A stretch of DNA of 64,000 nucleotides. It comes from Spirosoma lacussanchae (lineage in GTDB: Bacteria; Bacteroidota; Bacteroidia; Cytophagales; Spirosomataceae). A program made the translations under genes and the position numbers. Position 1 is the first letter of the stretch; every line of letters starts with the position of its first letter. Shown here piece after piece: positions 1 to 8,755 of this stretch. The notes beneath the pieces were generated by a model. The model worked only from the letters and a program-made list of their open reading frames with translations. It did not search any database and was not told where the DNA came from. The stretch spans positions 192,604 through 256,603 of the forward strand of contig NZ_SWJG01000004.1 of the NCBI RefSeq assembly GCF_005870035.1, read 5' to 3'.

Positions 1-39
1 GGTGTCAGTGTGCTTGTGGTTGTGGTGCATCGTTTCCAT
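1..39 (-). CDS. N-terminus of a His-rich protein, probably a heavy-metal P-type ATPase (partial)
   Basis: Only the first 13 codons lie in the window, read leftward from an ATG at 39: METMHHNHKHTDT. A His-rich leader of this kind is common at the start of copper or heavy-metal P-type ATPases. The gene follows an AraC regulator with a metal-type CxxC motif and a TonB receptor on the same strand, which fits a metal-handling operon. The family is inferred from the leader and the context. A His-rich metallochaperone or cation-diffusion protein is equally possible from 13 residues. Confidence 0.4.
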   Translation of the reverse strand, partial: METMHHNHKHTDT

Positions 40-59
40 GAGCGTCAGTTGAGAGTTGG

Positions 60-77
60 GAGACCACCGTTGGTCTC
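60..77. other. Short intercistronic hairpin before the His-rich gene
   Basis: A 7-bp perfect stem (GAGACCA at 60-66, TGGTCTC at 71-77) with a 4-nt loop sits in the 90-bp gap between the AraC stop at 130 and the ATG at 39. No T-run follows on the minus strand, so it does not look like a complete terminator. It could tune read-through or mRNA stability between the two genes. Confidence 0.3.
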
Positions 78-129
78 TTCTGCATAACTCACCAGAGTGC
101 TTACCGATTTTACATAATTACCGACCCGC

Positions 130-696
130 TTACAGCCTATCCAGCGCCCGCCGGTCAACCTGCGTCGCTTTTCTGAACTGACCGGGCGTCTGGCCCGTCA
201 CCTGCCGAAACTGATTAGACAGGTGCTGAACGCTGCTGTAGCTCAGCCGCCAGGCCATTTCTGTCAGTGTCAGCTCATCGTACCGCAGCCACTCTTTCAC
301 CTTTTCGATCTTGAGCGCAATGATGTATTTCTCAACCGTCTGGCCCTCGCTGGCCGAAAACAAGCCACTCAGGTACGAGTAATCATACCCGAGTTTCCGC
401 TCCAGAAATGTCGAGACGTTCTCGTTGGCATGCCGCTCGCCTTTCAGATACTGGATTTCGTTGATGAGCAGCACCTTGATGTGCTCGACCAGCAATTGCT
501 TGCGATCGTCGATCAGGTCGAAGCCGTTCGCCAGCAGGGCCTGCCGGACCTCGCTGAGCGAAACCGCCGGTGGCAGATCATCAAGTTCTGCTTCACCCAG
601 ATCGACGCGCGTCAGGGTCAGTCCCAGTTTCTCGAGTTCTTCCCGCACGACCCGCTTACAACGGTCGCACACCATGTTTCGGATGGTCAGTATCAT
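130..696 (-). CDS. AraC-family regulator with N-terminal HMA-like CxxC segment
   Basis: The 188-residue protein has two parts. The C-terminal half (about 90-185) is an AraC/XylS DNA-binding domain with the typical end 'LSNQFRQVTGQTPGQFR'. The N-terminus begins MILTIRNMVCDRC, resembling the first strand and metal loop of an HMA domain (MxCxxC, Cys10 and Cys13), and is followed by an alternating helix/strand segment to about residue 60. The gene lies 6 bp after the TonB receptor stop and before the His-rich gene, so a metal-responsive role is likely. The short sensor region, in place of a normal AraC cupin domain, is the notable point. DNA targets are unknown. The family call is secure; metal sensing is inference. 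Confidence 0.85.
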   Translation of the reverse strand: MILTIRNMVCDRCKRVVREELEKLGLTLTRVDLGEAELDDLPPAVSLSEVRQALLANGFDLIDDRKQLLVEHIKVLLINEIQYLKGERHANENVSTFLERKLGYDYSYLSGLFSASEGQTVEKYIIALKIEKVKEWLRYDELTLTEMAWRLSYSSVQHLSNQFRQVTGQTPGQFRKATQVDRRALDRL

Positions 697-702
697 TGTG
701 TC

Positions 703-2973
703 TTATCGTTGAGGTTTGAATCGAAAGCCCAGATAAACCATGCGCCCCGTTATAGGACCCCACACACGCGCACTGGCATCGAAGTCGCGCCCGAACGGAT
801 CGGAAGCTGCCACAATGGGCGAAAGCTGACGAAATCCGGTCAGGTTCTCCCCGCCCAGGTAAATCTCCCAGCCCGACCGAAACGCCCGGCTTAGCTGAGC
901 ATTGAGGTTCACGTAGCTCGGCGCGTACTCGATCGGCACATCGCTGTAGTTAGCATCAAGCCCCTCGCGCAGGTACGGAATCCGCCGACGGCCGTTCCAC
1001 TGCAGGGTTGCGTCAACCTTCCATTTGTCGTACGGAAGCGCGTAGCCAACGTTCAGCAACACCCGATCGCGGGGAATCATCATCTTGGGCAACAGCAGCG
1101 TATCTTCGGATGGTACGGTCATGCTCTGCCTTACGTCGAATAGCCGGTAGGCCAGCTTGACGTCGGTCCGTCGGAACGGCTGGTAGTTCAGCTCGGCCTG
1201 AACACTATTGGCAAACGACTTCCCGTACAGGTTGTGGAAGTGCAGTTCGCGCGGGTGCTCCACGTCGACAACCAGCTGTTCGCGGAAGTCGGTACGGTGG
1301 TAATCCAGCACCAGTGACGCTTTTTTACCGAATAGCTGAAAATCCTGCGACAGACTGACTCCGTAATTCCACGACACTTCGGGCCGTAGCTGCGCATCGT
1401 TGATGATTACCCGCGAACTAACCAGATACCCGAAATTTTCGGCAAACAGATTGGGCACCCGGAAGCCCCGCCCCGCCGAGGCCCGCAGCGTCAGGTCCGG
1501 ACTGAACGAGTACTTGAGATGAGCCCTTGGGGTCCACTGCGCTCCGAACAGGTTGTGGTAATCGAACCGCCCGCCCAGCACCAGCACCAGCCGCTCCGGA
1601 TCGGTATAGGTGTACTCGGCAAACAGGCCAGGCACCGACTCGGTACGGTTCATGGGCGTTGCTCCAAGCTGCTCGCGGTAGTCATCGAGCAGGTAGCTTA
1701 CCCCCGTTTTGTAAGTGTGGTTGGTATTGCCGATGATACTCTGATAAATCAGATTGGCATAAACGGTTCGCTGCTGACCCGTATACGGGCGAAACCCAAA
1801 GTTGGCCGTCTGGTCGTGATGAAGCGCGTTCAGGATCAACCCGAGGCCTTTGTACGGTTTTTCTGGATAAAGCTTAGCCGTTTTTGAGAAAAACTCCAGC
1901 CGTCGGGTCGTATTACCGAACCGGTAGCGGGAAGAGCCCAGGCGCGATAGCTGCCCCCCTTCCCGGTCTTCGTACAGCGCTTTGACCCCGAACTGAGTCA
2001 TGAACCGTTCTGAGCTGTATTTGAATCGGTTAACACCGTTAAGCTGCGTATAGAACGGCAGATCACGGAAGCCGTCGTTATTCTGATCGATCTCAGTACG
2101 AAGGGTGCTGGCATGGCCCAGCACGCCAACGCTCCATTTCGGGCTGAGGGGTTGTGACCAGTTTGCGTTGCCTTCAATTCGGCCAAAACTATTTACGTAG
2201 CCATTCAGGAAAAGTCGGTTCGGATCGTCGGGCTTCTGCAGTTCGATGTTCATCTGACCGCTCATCGACTCGTACCCATTCACGACCGAACCGGCGCCTT
2301 TACCGACGTCGATGCTGGTAATCCAGGTGCCCGGAATGTAGTTCAGCCCAAACGTAGTGGCCAGCCCCCGCACTGTCGGGATATTCTCGACATTGGTCTG
2401 GACATACTGACCGCCCAATCCCAGAAACTGAATCTGACGCGCGCCCGTCACGGCATCGGCGTACGAAACACTGACCGACGCGTTCGTTTCGAAGCTTTCT
2501 GACAGATTACAGCAGGCTGCCTTGGCCAGGGTCCGCTGCGTGATGAGCTCGGTCTGAATGGGGTTCAGCCGATCGATCTGTCCCGGCGCGCCCGATACCG
2601 TCACTTCCTGCAGGGTTTGTTCGGCCCGCAGGCTTGCCACGACCGGCGCGGTCGGGTCCGTTACAGCCACCGTATCCGTACGGTAGCCAACATAACTAAT
2701 CAGCAGCTGGGCCGGGATCGACGGCCCGACCAGTGAAAACCGACCAACCGAATCGGTGACGGCGCCCACGCCCGTCGTGAGCCAGCGAACAGTTGCTCCC
2801 ACCAGAGGTACACGCTGTCCGTTGACCAGTTCGCCAACGGTACCACGAATAACCGGTACCGCTTTCGCTGGAATCGAGTCGGTCAGAGGCAGTTGTGAAG
2901 TAAGAGTATCAGTTTGAGCCCGGGACGGCAGAACGCCCGCCCAAAGGGCAATTCCCAGCAGAAAGAAACGCAT
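703..2973 (-). CDS. TonB-dependent receptor with CarboxypepD_reg-like N-terminus (metal-associated)
   Basis: A 756-residue outer-membrane receptor. It has a signal peptide ending near 'SRAQ' (residues 1-20), a carboxypeptidase-regulatory-like domain at about 41-118 (the VxGxxxxxxG pattern and 'LLISYVGYRTDT'), a plug at about 120-250 and a 22-strand barrel to the C-terminal Phe-rich strand. The plug carries a double Cys (154-155, 'KAACCNLSESFE'). In Bacteroidota this plug type often sits beside HMA/HYC_CC_PP genes. The 82-bp gap to the upstream HYC_CC_PP gene and the 6-bp gap to the AraC gene argue for one operon. The substrate is probably a metal chelate, but nothing in the sequence identifies it. 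Confidence 0.9.
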   Translation of the reverse strand: MRFFLLGIALWAGVLPSRAQTDTLTSQLPLTDSIPAKAVPVIRGTVGELVNGQRVPLVGATVRWLTTGVGAVTDSVGRFSLVGPSIPAQLLISYVGYRTDTVAVTDPTAPVVASLRAEQTLQEVTVSGAPGQIDRLNPIQTELITQRTLAKAACCNLSESFETNASVSVSYADAVTGARQIQFLGLGGQYVQTNVENIPTVRGLATTFGLNYIPGTWITSIDVGKGAGSVVNGYESMSGQMNIELQKPDDPNRLFLNGYVNSFGRIEGNANWSQPLSPKWSVGVLGHASTLRTEIDQNNDGFRDLPFYTQLNGVNRFKYSSERFMTQFGVKALYEDREGGQLSRLGSSRYRFGNTTRRLEFFSKTAKLYPEKPYKGLGLILNALHHDQTANFGFRPYTGQQRTVYANLIYQSIIGNTNHTYKTGVSYLLDDYREQLGATPMNRTESVPGLFAEYTYTDPERLVLVLGGRFDYHNLFGAQWTPRAHLKYSFSPDLTLRASAGRGFRVPNLFAENFGYLVSSRVIINDAQLRPEVSWNYGVSLSQDFQLFGKKASLVLDYHRTDFREQLVVDVEHPRELHFHNLYGKSFANSVQAELNYQPFRRTDVKLAYRLFDVRQSMTVPSEDTLLLPKMMIPRDRVLLNVGYALPYDKWKVDATLQWNGRRRIPYLREGLDANYSDVPIEYAPSYVNLNAQLSRAFRSGWEIYLGGENLTGFRQLSPIVAASDPFGRDFDASARVWGPITGRMVYLGFRFKPQR

Positions 2974-3054
2974 GGATATACGGATTGATGAAGGAATGAA
3001 TACAGCAGATCGGTACCCATGTGCGGGTACGGCCTAATTGTTTCAATCAGTTCA

Positions 3055-3507
3055 TCAAATCAGCAGGGAACGCAAGAGGGTAAGGATCTCCCGCCCGGAT
3101 ATGGAGGGTGGGGCCGGGATACTACGTGAGCTGGTTGCCATCTCACGGTCAAAAATCCAATCGATCACCCAGGCCAGCAGCGCCGTAACGCCAGCCAGCA
3201 CCGTTTCTGTAATGGATTTGACAAATTTGGCGACCAGCTGCGTCAGTGACGAGGTGGCATCTACGTTTTCGTAGTGATTGTCATCCTGGCAGCAATCTGT
3301 TTTCCGGACAACCGGCCCCTGTTTGGGCATCGGCTTACCGTCGGCTGAGCAGCCTTTCTTGACGTGGGCATCGCTGAAGGCGACGATCATCGTCTTCTTC
3401 TTACCACGCATCTGGCACGAGTGTTCAACCAGCCCAAAGCCCGTGCTGCTCAGCAGCACGACGCAGGCCATCAGGAGGTTGAAAAACTGGAACAGAGCGC
3501 GTTTCAT
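3055..3507 (-). CDS. HYC_CC_PP family protein
   Basis: The start MKRALFQFF (ATG at 3507) is preferred over a TTG nine bases upstream. The 150-residue protein has a hydrophobic N-terminal segment (signal peptide or anchor, about 5-25). The family motifs follow in order: EHSCQM, then KKGC, then the TDCC pair with Asp and His after it, then a PAPPS segment near the C-terminus. A second hydrophobic stretch lies at about 105-122. The conserved His/Cys residues suggest extracytoplasmic metal binding. It is the first gene of the metal operon. Function in this family is unknown; the role is inferred from residues and neighbours. Confidence 0.8.
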   Translation of the reverse strand: MKRALFQFFNLLMACVVLLSSTGFGLVEHSCQMRGKKKTMIVAFSDAHVKKGCSADGKPMPKQGPVVRKTDCCQDDNHYENVDATSSLTQLVAKFVKSITETVLAGVTALLAWVIDWIFDREMATSSRSIPAPPSISGREILTLLRSLLI

Positions 3508-3629
3508 ACTGGGCAAATATCCGAAGCCACCTCATTCGGTGCAAGTTTTCGGATGATAAAATCGTAATTCTACACATGCAGAATGCCATCCTGTAAAGAA
3601 TGGCATCCAGAACACATCGTAAAAGGGGG

Positions 3630-4145
3630 CTAAGCTGCTTCAGTTTCCCGTTCGGCAACCTCGCTCAGGGGGCGCAGGTTTCGCTGCTCTTCGTTGAACG
3701 GGAAGATGTCCAGAATCTTGGTTGTATTAACGTCCGTAATTTCGAACGGGTCGAGTGACGTACGCAGACTTAGCTCGACGCGCTCGTAGGCCTGCTTGGG
3801 CGTTTCGGCGTTGACCAGCATTAGACTGGGCGACTTTTTCTGTTTACCGGTTTTTTCATCGTCGGTGATGAACATCGCTTTCACCTTGAACCAGATATCG
3901 CCCCCATCTTCGTTAAAGAAGACATCGGCCAGCTTCATCCGCGAAATATTCGTGATGTCGAAGTCGGGGGTGTTGGCCGCAATCTCCTGATAGAGCCGGG
4001 CTTCGGCATCGGTATAGCTAACGGCATCAACCAGGTAGGCTTCTGTTACCGTCTTCTGCTTGATGAATTCTTCGTTCCGCGTACCAACAGTCGCGTCGTC
4101 AATAGGTTGCTGATAGCGGATTTTTCCGAGAAACCAGTTGGGCAT
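3630..4145 (-). CDS. DUF4494 domain-containing protein
   Basis: A 171-residue soluble protein starting MPNWFLGKIRYQ and matching the DUF4494 pattern widely conserved in Bacteroidota: an N-terminal 'WFLGKIRYQ' strand, a 'KTVTEAYLVDAVSYTDAE' segment and the later 'KVKAMFITDDEKTGK'. No signal peptide or membrane segment is seen. It stands alone, with a 241-bp upstream region shared with the divergent YceI gene. No function is established for the family. Confidence 0.85.
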   Translation of the reverse strand: MPNWFLGKIRYQQPIDDATVGTRNEEFIKQKTVTEAYLVDAVSYTDAEARLYQEIAANTPDFDITNISRMKLADVFFNEDGGDIWFKVKAMFITDDEKTGKQKKSPSLMLVNAETPKQAYERVELSLRTSLDPFEITDVNTTKILDIFPFNEEQRNLRPLSEVAERETEAA

Positions 4146-4386
4146 TTTTTACCTGATTTAGTATAGTAAGTAAACATGAAATGGGGCGCAAAAGTGCCTA
4201 AAAAGTAGACAATTCCAAGCGCTGAATCTTACTTTCGACTGTACACCGCCCCGCTCTTCCCAAGCCACAAGAACCTTGTTTCCGCCCTGCAAGACCATAT
4301 TGAAAAAAAGTTTAACGTCCGGAAACGTTTTTTACCATTTACATGTATGTACATTAAATGCAATTACATTAAACACGATAAACACT

Positions 4387-4932
4387 ATGGAAACGCAAAC
4401 CTCAACCACTACCTGGGTTATTGACCCGACTCACTCAGAAGTTCAGTTCAAAGTGAAACACCTGATGGTGTCAACGGTAACCGGTCTCTTCAGCCAGTAC
4501 GAAGGCCAGCTCGAAATGGCAGGCGATGATTTTGAAGATGCAACCATTACCTTCTCTGCCGATGTGGCCAGCATCAGCACCGGTAACGAACAGCGGGACG
4601 GCCACCTGAAATCGGCCGACTTCTTCGATGCTGAGCAGTTTCCCAAACTGACCTTTACCTCAACGGGCATGAAAAAAACCGGCACGGATACCTACGACCT
4701 GACCGGCGACCTGACCATGCATGGCGTTACCAAGCCCGTAAGCCTGAAGGCTGAATACGGCGGGCAGATGCAGGACTTCTACGGCCAGACTAAAGCCGGT
4801 TTTGAAGTCGTCGGCGTGCTGAAACGGAAAGAGTTTGGCTTATCCTGGGACGGCGTTACCGAAGCCGGTGGCGTGGTTGTCAGCGATGACGTTCGGCTGA
4901 TCATGAACATTCAGGTTACCAAACAGGCTTAG
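4387..4932 (+). CDS. YceI family protein
   Basis: The 181-residue protein starts at METQTSTTTWVIDPTHSEV. An upstream in-frame extension to 4276 lacks family similarity, so the ATG at 4387 is chosen. It has the full YceI lipocalin-like pattern: 'DPTHSEVQFKVKHLMVSTVTG', 'SADVASISTGNEQRDGHLKS', 'FDAEQFPKLTFTS' and 'GDLTMHGVTKPV'. Family members bind isoprenoid or lipid-like ligands. No signal peptide is visible in this copy, which points to a cytoplasmic form. A strong terminator follows 42 bp after the stop. Confidence 0.92.
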   Translation: METQTSTTTWVIDPTHSEVQFKVKHLMVSTVTGLFSQYEGQLEMAGDDFEDATITFSADVASISTGNEQRDGHLKSADFFDAEQFPKLTFTSTGMKKTGTDTYDLTGDLTMHGVTKPVSLKAEYGGQMQDFYGQTKAGFEVVGVLKRKEFGLSWDGVTEAGGVVVSDDVRLIMNIQVTKQA

Positions 4933-4973
4933 TTGTCCGGCCTGGCTGGTTTATACCCACCCGATAGCATAAC

Positions 4974-5010
4974 AAAGGCCCCGCCAGATACAGTCTGGCG
5001 GGGCCTTTTT
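4974..5010 (+). terminator. Rho-independent terminator after the YceI gene
   Basis: A 15-bp perfect stem (4974-4988 with 4994-5008) around the 5-nt loop TACAG is followed by a T-run. It lies between the convergent YceI gene and the M3 peptidase gene (stop at 5039). It is best on the plus strand and may act weakly on the other. Confidence 0.9.
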
Positions 5011-5038
5011 GTGTGACCAGTCCGATCGGGGCTGATCG

Positions 5039-7171
5039 TTACAGAATCAGGCCACTCCGGCGGAGCATGGCTTTCGGCGATGGCTCACGGCCCCGGAATT
5101 TTTTGTACAATTCCATGGGCTTCTCGCTGCCTCCCTTTTCGAGCACGTTTTTGCGGAAGCTGTCGGCAGCAGTCTTGTTATCAAGTCCGCCTTTTTCCTT
5201 GAAGAACTCGAACGCATCCGCATCCAGTACCTCGCTCCACTTGTAGCTGTAATAGCCAGCCGAGTACCCACCCGCAAAAATGTGTGAGAACGCCGGGCTG
5301 AACGCAACGCCCTCTACCCGCGGAAACAGGTTAGCCACCGAATCAACTTTATTCTCAACCTGAGTGACGGTTTCGCCGGTTGGCTTTTGACCATGGTAGT
5401 ACATATCGACCAGGCCGAAGCGCAGCTGGCGCAGGTTAGCTAAGCCGGCCAGAAAGTTCTGGCTCGCGCGAATCTTTTCGATCAGTTCGTTCGGAATTAC
5501 CTCGCCGGTCTGATAGTGTTTGGCGAACAGTTTCAGCGCTTCGGGGTCGTAGCACCAGTTTTCCATCACCTGCGAGGGCAGCTCAACAAAGTCGCGCGGA
5601 ACGCTTGTGCCGCTCAGGCTTTCGTACTTCCCGTTGGCGAGCATCCCGTGCAGGCCGTGGCCAAACTCGTGGAAGAGAGTGGTCACTTCGTAGAAGGTCA
5701 GCAACGACGGCTTAGTATCGGTCGGTCGGGTGAAGTTGCAGACGTTGACGATATGGGGCCGTACGTTCTGGCCATTCTCGACTTTTTGTCCCTGCACGTC
5801 GTTCATCCACGCGCCCGATCGTTTGCCAGGCCGGGGGAAATAGTCACCATAGAAAACCGCCAGGAACTTACCGTCTTTATCGAACACATCGTAGGTTTTC
5901 ACCTCTGGGTTATAGACCGGGATGTCTTTACGCTCTTTGAAGGTGATGCCGTACAGCTTGTTGGCCACCGTGAAGGCGCCATTCAAGACGTTTTCGAGTT
6001 TAAAATACGGCTTGAGGGTCTCATCGTCGAGGTCGTATTTCTCTTTTTTGAGCTTCTCGGCGTAGTAACTGTTGTCCCAGGCCTGAAGTTTATCCTCGGT
6101 GAAGCCGTGGGCTTTGGCGTAGGTAGTCAGCTCAGCCAGCTGGCGCTCAGCCGCCGGACGGGCGTATGTAACGAGTTCATCCAGAAAGCTCTGTACCTTA
6201 TCGCGCGAGCCCGCCATGCTTTCTTCCAGCACGAAGTCGGCGTGGGTTTTGTAGCCCAGCAGGTTAGCCCGTTCGTACCGCAGGGCGACCATCTTCTGGA
6301 TAATGCCGGAGTTGTCGTTTTTATCGCCGTGAAAACCGCGTCCGTTGAAGGCCATGAACAGTTTCTTACGCAGCTCACGGTTGTCGGCGTACTGCATGAA
6401 CGGACCATAGCTGGGGGCCTGCAGGGTAAACATATACCCTTCCTTACCTTTCTGCTTGGCCGTAGACTTCGCCAGTTCGCGTACATAATCGGGCAGACCG
6501 GCCAGCTCTTTTTCGTCCGTCACGAGCATGGAGTACTCGTTGGTTTCGTTGAGCACGTTCTCGCCGAACTGCAGCGACAACTGCGACATCTCCTTATCAA
6601 TGGCGCGGAGCCGCTCTTTACCTTTGGCATCGAGATTGGCGCCGTTGCGGGCAAAGCGTTTGTAGGCTTTTTCCAGCAGCATGGCACTTTCGGTATCGAG
6701 TTTCAGGCTAGCCCGCTGTTCATAAACGGCTTTGATGCGGGCAAATAGTTTGTCGTTCAGCGTAATATCATTGCCGTATTCGCTGAGCAGGGGCGATGCC
6801 TCTTTTACAATTTTCTGTAGCTCAGGGGTCGTTTCGGCGCTGTTCAGATTGAAGAGGACCGACGTTACCTTACCCAGCAGATCGCCCGACCGTTCGAGGG
6901 CTACGATCGTATTTTCGAAAGTCGGTTTAGCGGGGTTGTTAACGATAGCATCTACGTCTTTGCGGCCCTGTGCCAGCCCCTCCTGCAAAGCCGGCAGAAA
7001 GTCAGCGTTTTTAATCTTATCGAAGGGAGCCGTCTGGTGCGGAGTCGTGTAAGGGGCTAAGAAGGGATTCTGATTCATTTTGGGTTGTTGTACCGACGGC
7101 TGCGCCAAAGCGGTGGTAGTTACCACAGCCAGCAACAGGCCGGTTTTCCTAAGATGTTGATGTGTAAACAT
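5039..7171 (-). CDS. dcp: M3 family zinc metallopeptidase, peptidyl-dipeptidase Dcp type
   Basis: Starting at MFTHQHLRKTG (ATG 7171) gives 710 residues with a signal peptide ending near 'TTALAQ'; the longer frame upstream has no support. The protein matches oligopeptidase A/Dcp over its length: N-terminal helical part ('ENTIVALERSGDLL', 'LNLNSAETTP'), then 'YGPFMQYADNRELRKKLF', then the active site 'FHEFGHGLHGML' (HEXXH with the downstream Glu in 'VELPSQVMENW') and the C-terminal 'SYKWSEVLDADAFEFF'. It would release dipeptides from peptide C-termini in the periplasm. It is monocistronic. Dcp versus OpdA naming is by resemblance. Confidence 0.92.
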   Translation of the reverse strand: MFTHQHLRKTGLLLAVVTTTALAQPSVQQPKMNQNPFLAPYTTPHQTAPFDKIKNADFLPALQEGLAQGRKDVDAIVNNPAKPTFENTIVALERSGDLLGKVTSVLFNLNSAETTPELQKIVKEASPLLSEYGNDITLNDKLFARIKAVYEQRASLKLDTESAMLLEKAYKRFARNGANLDAKGKERLRAIDKEMSQLSLQFGENVLNETNEYSMLVTDEKELAGLPDYVRELAKSTAKQKGKEGYMFTLQAPSYGPFMQYADNRELRKKLFMAFNGRGFHGDKNDNSGIIQKMVALRYERANLLGYKTHADFVLEESMAGSRDKVQSFLDELVTYARPAAERQLAELTTYAKAHGFTEDKLQAWDNSYYAEKLKKEKYDLDDETLKPYFKLENVLNGAFTVANKLYGITFKERKDIPVYNPEVKTYDVFDKDGKFLAVFYGDYFPRPGKRSGAWMNDVQGQKVENGQNVRPHIVNVCNFTRPTDTKPSLLTFYEVTTLFHEFGHGLHGMLANGKYESLSGTSVPRDFVELPSQVMENWCYDPEALKLFAKHYQTGEVIPNELIEKIRASQNFLAGLANLRQLRFGLVDMYYHGQKPTGETVTQVENKVDSVANLFPRVEGVAFSPAFSHIFAGGYSAGYYSYKWSEVLDADAFEFFKEKGGLDNKTAADSFRKNVLEKGGSEKPMELYKKFRGREPSPKAMLRRSGLIL

Positions 7172-7312
7172 GAGCTTGTGGGTATTGAGTTTCCTTGAAA
7201 AATACGAAACAAAGACAAAGTCGCCAATACGGTGTTGCATCGACGGTCGCAAAATCGGCTAAGTGGTTACCCCTATGGCGAATAAAGCCTGCCCCACCGG
7301 GCAAACAACAAA

Positions 7313-7341
7313 AAACAGCCGGCCAATATGACCGGCTGTTT
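7313..7341 (-). terminator. Terminator after the small secreted protein gene
   Basis: A 10-bp stem (7313-7322 with 7332-7341) and 9-nt loop lie 35 bp beyond the minus-strand stop at 7376. A run of T residues follows on the minus strand. Confidence 0.8.
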
Positions 7342-7375
7342 AGGCATCCTCTTGCTTTATCCAACTTAATGTCCA

Positions 7376-7846
7376 TTAATATCCGTAGGGCTCATAACCA
7401 CGCCCCCGGCTGTTCCGGCGATCGGGCCAGCGGTTTGCCGACCGTTCGTAGGGACGCATCCGCTCAATAACCCGATCCCGCTGTTCAGGTCCCAGAACGG
7501 CCATCATATCGAAGAACTCCCGTTGCCGCAGCTGCCGGTAAGTGTCGCGCTGGCGTGGGTCGCGGGGATCGACCCGCCGGGTCTGCTGCTCGAACCGCTC
7601 GCGAATCCGGCGAATTTCGCGCTCCTGCCGGCGGGTCAGATTCAACTCCCGGTCCCACCAGTCGAGGTGACGGTCGAACCGGTAATCATCGTAGTCGTAG
7701 TTATAGTTTGGCTGGCCGTAACCGGGCTGTGAGGGGTAATTAGCCGGCGGAGGAGCCGGGTACCCATAGCGTTGTGCCAGGGCGCTGGTCGAAAGAAGAA
7801 CAACGAGGGTAGCGGCCGTAAGCAGTGCATTTTTCATGGTGGTCAT
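7376..7846 (-). CDS. Small secreted Arg/Tyr-rich protein, Spy/CpxP-like
   Basis: About 156 residues from MTTMKNALL (ATG 7846; MKNALL at 7837 is the alternative). It has a signal peptide ending near 'STSALAQ', a Pro/Tyr/Asp-rich linker, then a strongly charged helical region (about 65-135) with 'LTRRQEREIRRIRERFEQQTRR' split over two helices and the 'LGPEQRDRVIERM' pattern. The pattern resembles the 'LTPEQ' helices of Spy/CpxP-type periplasmic proteins. Metal or protein-folding stress functions are known for that family, but here the likeness is only structural. It is monocistronic with its own terminator. Confidence 0.65.
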   Translation of the reverse strand: MTTMKNALLTAATLVVLLSTSALAQRYGYPAPPPANYPSQPGYGQPNYNYDYDDYRFDRHLDWWDRELNLTRRQEREIRRIRERFEQQTRRVDPRDPRQRDTYRQLRQREFFDMMAVLGPEQRDRVIERMRPYERSANRWPDRRNSRGRGYEPYGY

Positions 7847-7963
7847 TGGTTTTTGTTGCATTTGCCTCTTTGAACAAACCACCGGCTCAGCGTTTAATCG
7901 GCCACAATTTATTTTTTCCATGCACCCGGCATCCAACTCGCCCGAAAGCCCGTCTCAACATAA

Positions 7964-8018
7964 ATCGCCGGTTGGGTGGAGGCAACAGAATCTGTTTTGC
8001 CTCCGCCCAACCGGCGAT
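7964..8018 (-). terminator. Long hairpin after the thioesterase gene
   Basis: A near-perfect inverted repeat (arms of about 25 bp, one wobble and a two-base bulge) starts 19 bp beyond the minus-strand stop at 8037. The T-run after it is weak (TTTATG), so termination efficiency is uncertain. It may also protect the transcript 3' end. Confidence 0.6.
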
Positions 8019-8036
8019 CCACACCCGCAAATGGGT

Positions 8037-8546
8037 TTATAACGCCTGCTTAATGGCTCTGATCCGGTCGTTGAAGTTCAGACTCGGAAAATTGATATTC
8101 GGCACCAGCGTTGCTTCTAGATAGCCTGTTACCAGGTCATCGTGCGGAATCCGGCGACCAGTTGTTACGCTTACGTATTTCGACGTCACCCACAGCACGT
8201 TTTTGAGCTGCGTTTTGGCATCGTCGGTCATGTAATACTCGGTAACCGTGGTGTCTTCGTCGTAAAAAATCAGCCGCGACATGATGCGCACCCATTCGCT
8301 GACCTGGGCTGGGCGTACGTAGGCAATCTGATGCTGATAAATGACCCAGCTCGTTTTCAACTCATGGAACAGCTGCCCCGGGTTGAAGTCATACAGCTTG
8401 GCTACCTGGTCTTCGCGCGCGTTGAAATAATAATCGAAGTACTTGGCGTTGTTGAGGTGCTGGAGCGGGTCGCAGTCCTGGAAACGAATAATCACCCGCG
8501 ATTCGGTTTCGGTTGGGTAATGGCGATTGGGGTCACGATGAAACAT
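8037..8546 (-). CDS. Acyl-CoA thioesterase, hot-dog fold
   Basis: From MFHRDPNRHYP (ATG 8546) the protein has 169 residues. The motif 'RFQDCDPLQHLNNAKYFDYY' is the 4-hydroxybenzoyl-CoA/YbgC-type hot-dog signature, with the catalytic Asp and the 'HLNNAKY' helix start. 'KTSWVIYQHQIAYVRPAQVSE' follows as the second strand block. It would hydrolyse an acyl-CoA in the cytoplasm. The substrate is unknown. It stands alone, divergent from the DUF2147 gene. Confidence 0.85.
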   Translation of the reverse strand: MFHRDPNRHYPTETESRVIIRFQDCDPLQHLNNAKYFDYYFNAREDQVAKLYDFNPGQLFHELKTSWVIYQHQIAYVRPAQVSEWVRIMSRLIFYDEDTTVTEYYMTDDAKTQLKNVLWVTSKYVSVTTGRRIPHDDLVTGYLEATLVPNINFPSLNFNDRIRAIKQAL

Positions 8547-8755
8547 AGTCAAGCCTGGATTTATACTGAAGGATGCCCTGCGCTGTCGGACGGACCGAAA
8601 AACCAGCTGGTCTATAAACCCGCAGGCCAGCATCATGGGTGCAAATCACGCCAATCATTTTTACCCGATAAATTCTGGTTCAGACTTTTTACACCATTTT
8701 TGCGTTAGTACAGCAAAATCACAATAAAATAATAATTGTCCATTTCCGATCACCT

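Noticed and set aside
3583-3606. Hairpin (ATGCCAT/ATGGCAT) after the DUF4494 gene as a terminator.
   Set aside because: Only 7 bp with a 10-nt loop and no T-run on either strand.
5516-6748. 410-codon plus-strand frame opposite the M3 peptidase.
   Set aside because: Antisense shadow; the minus frame contains HEXXH and whole-length family similarity.
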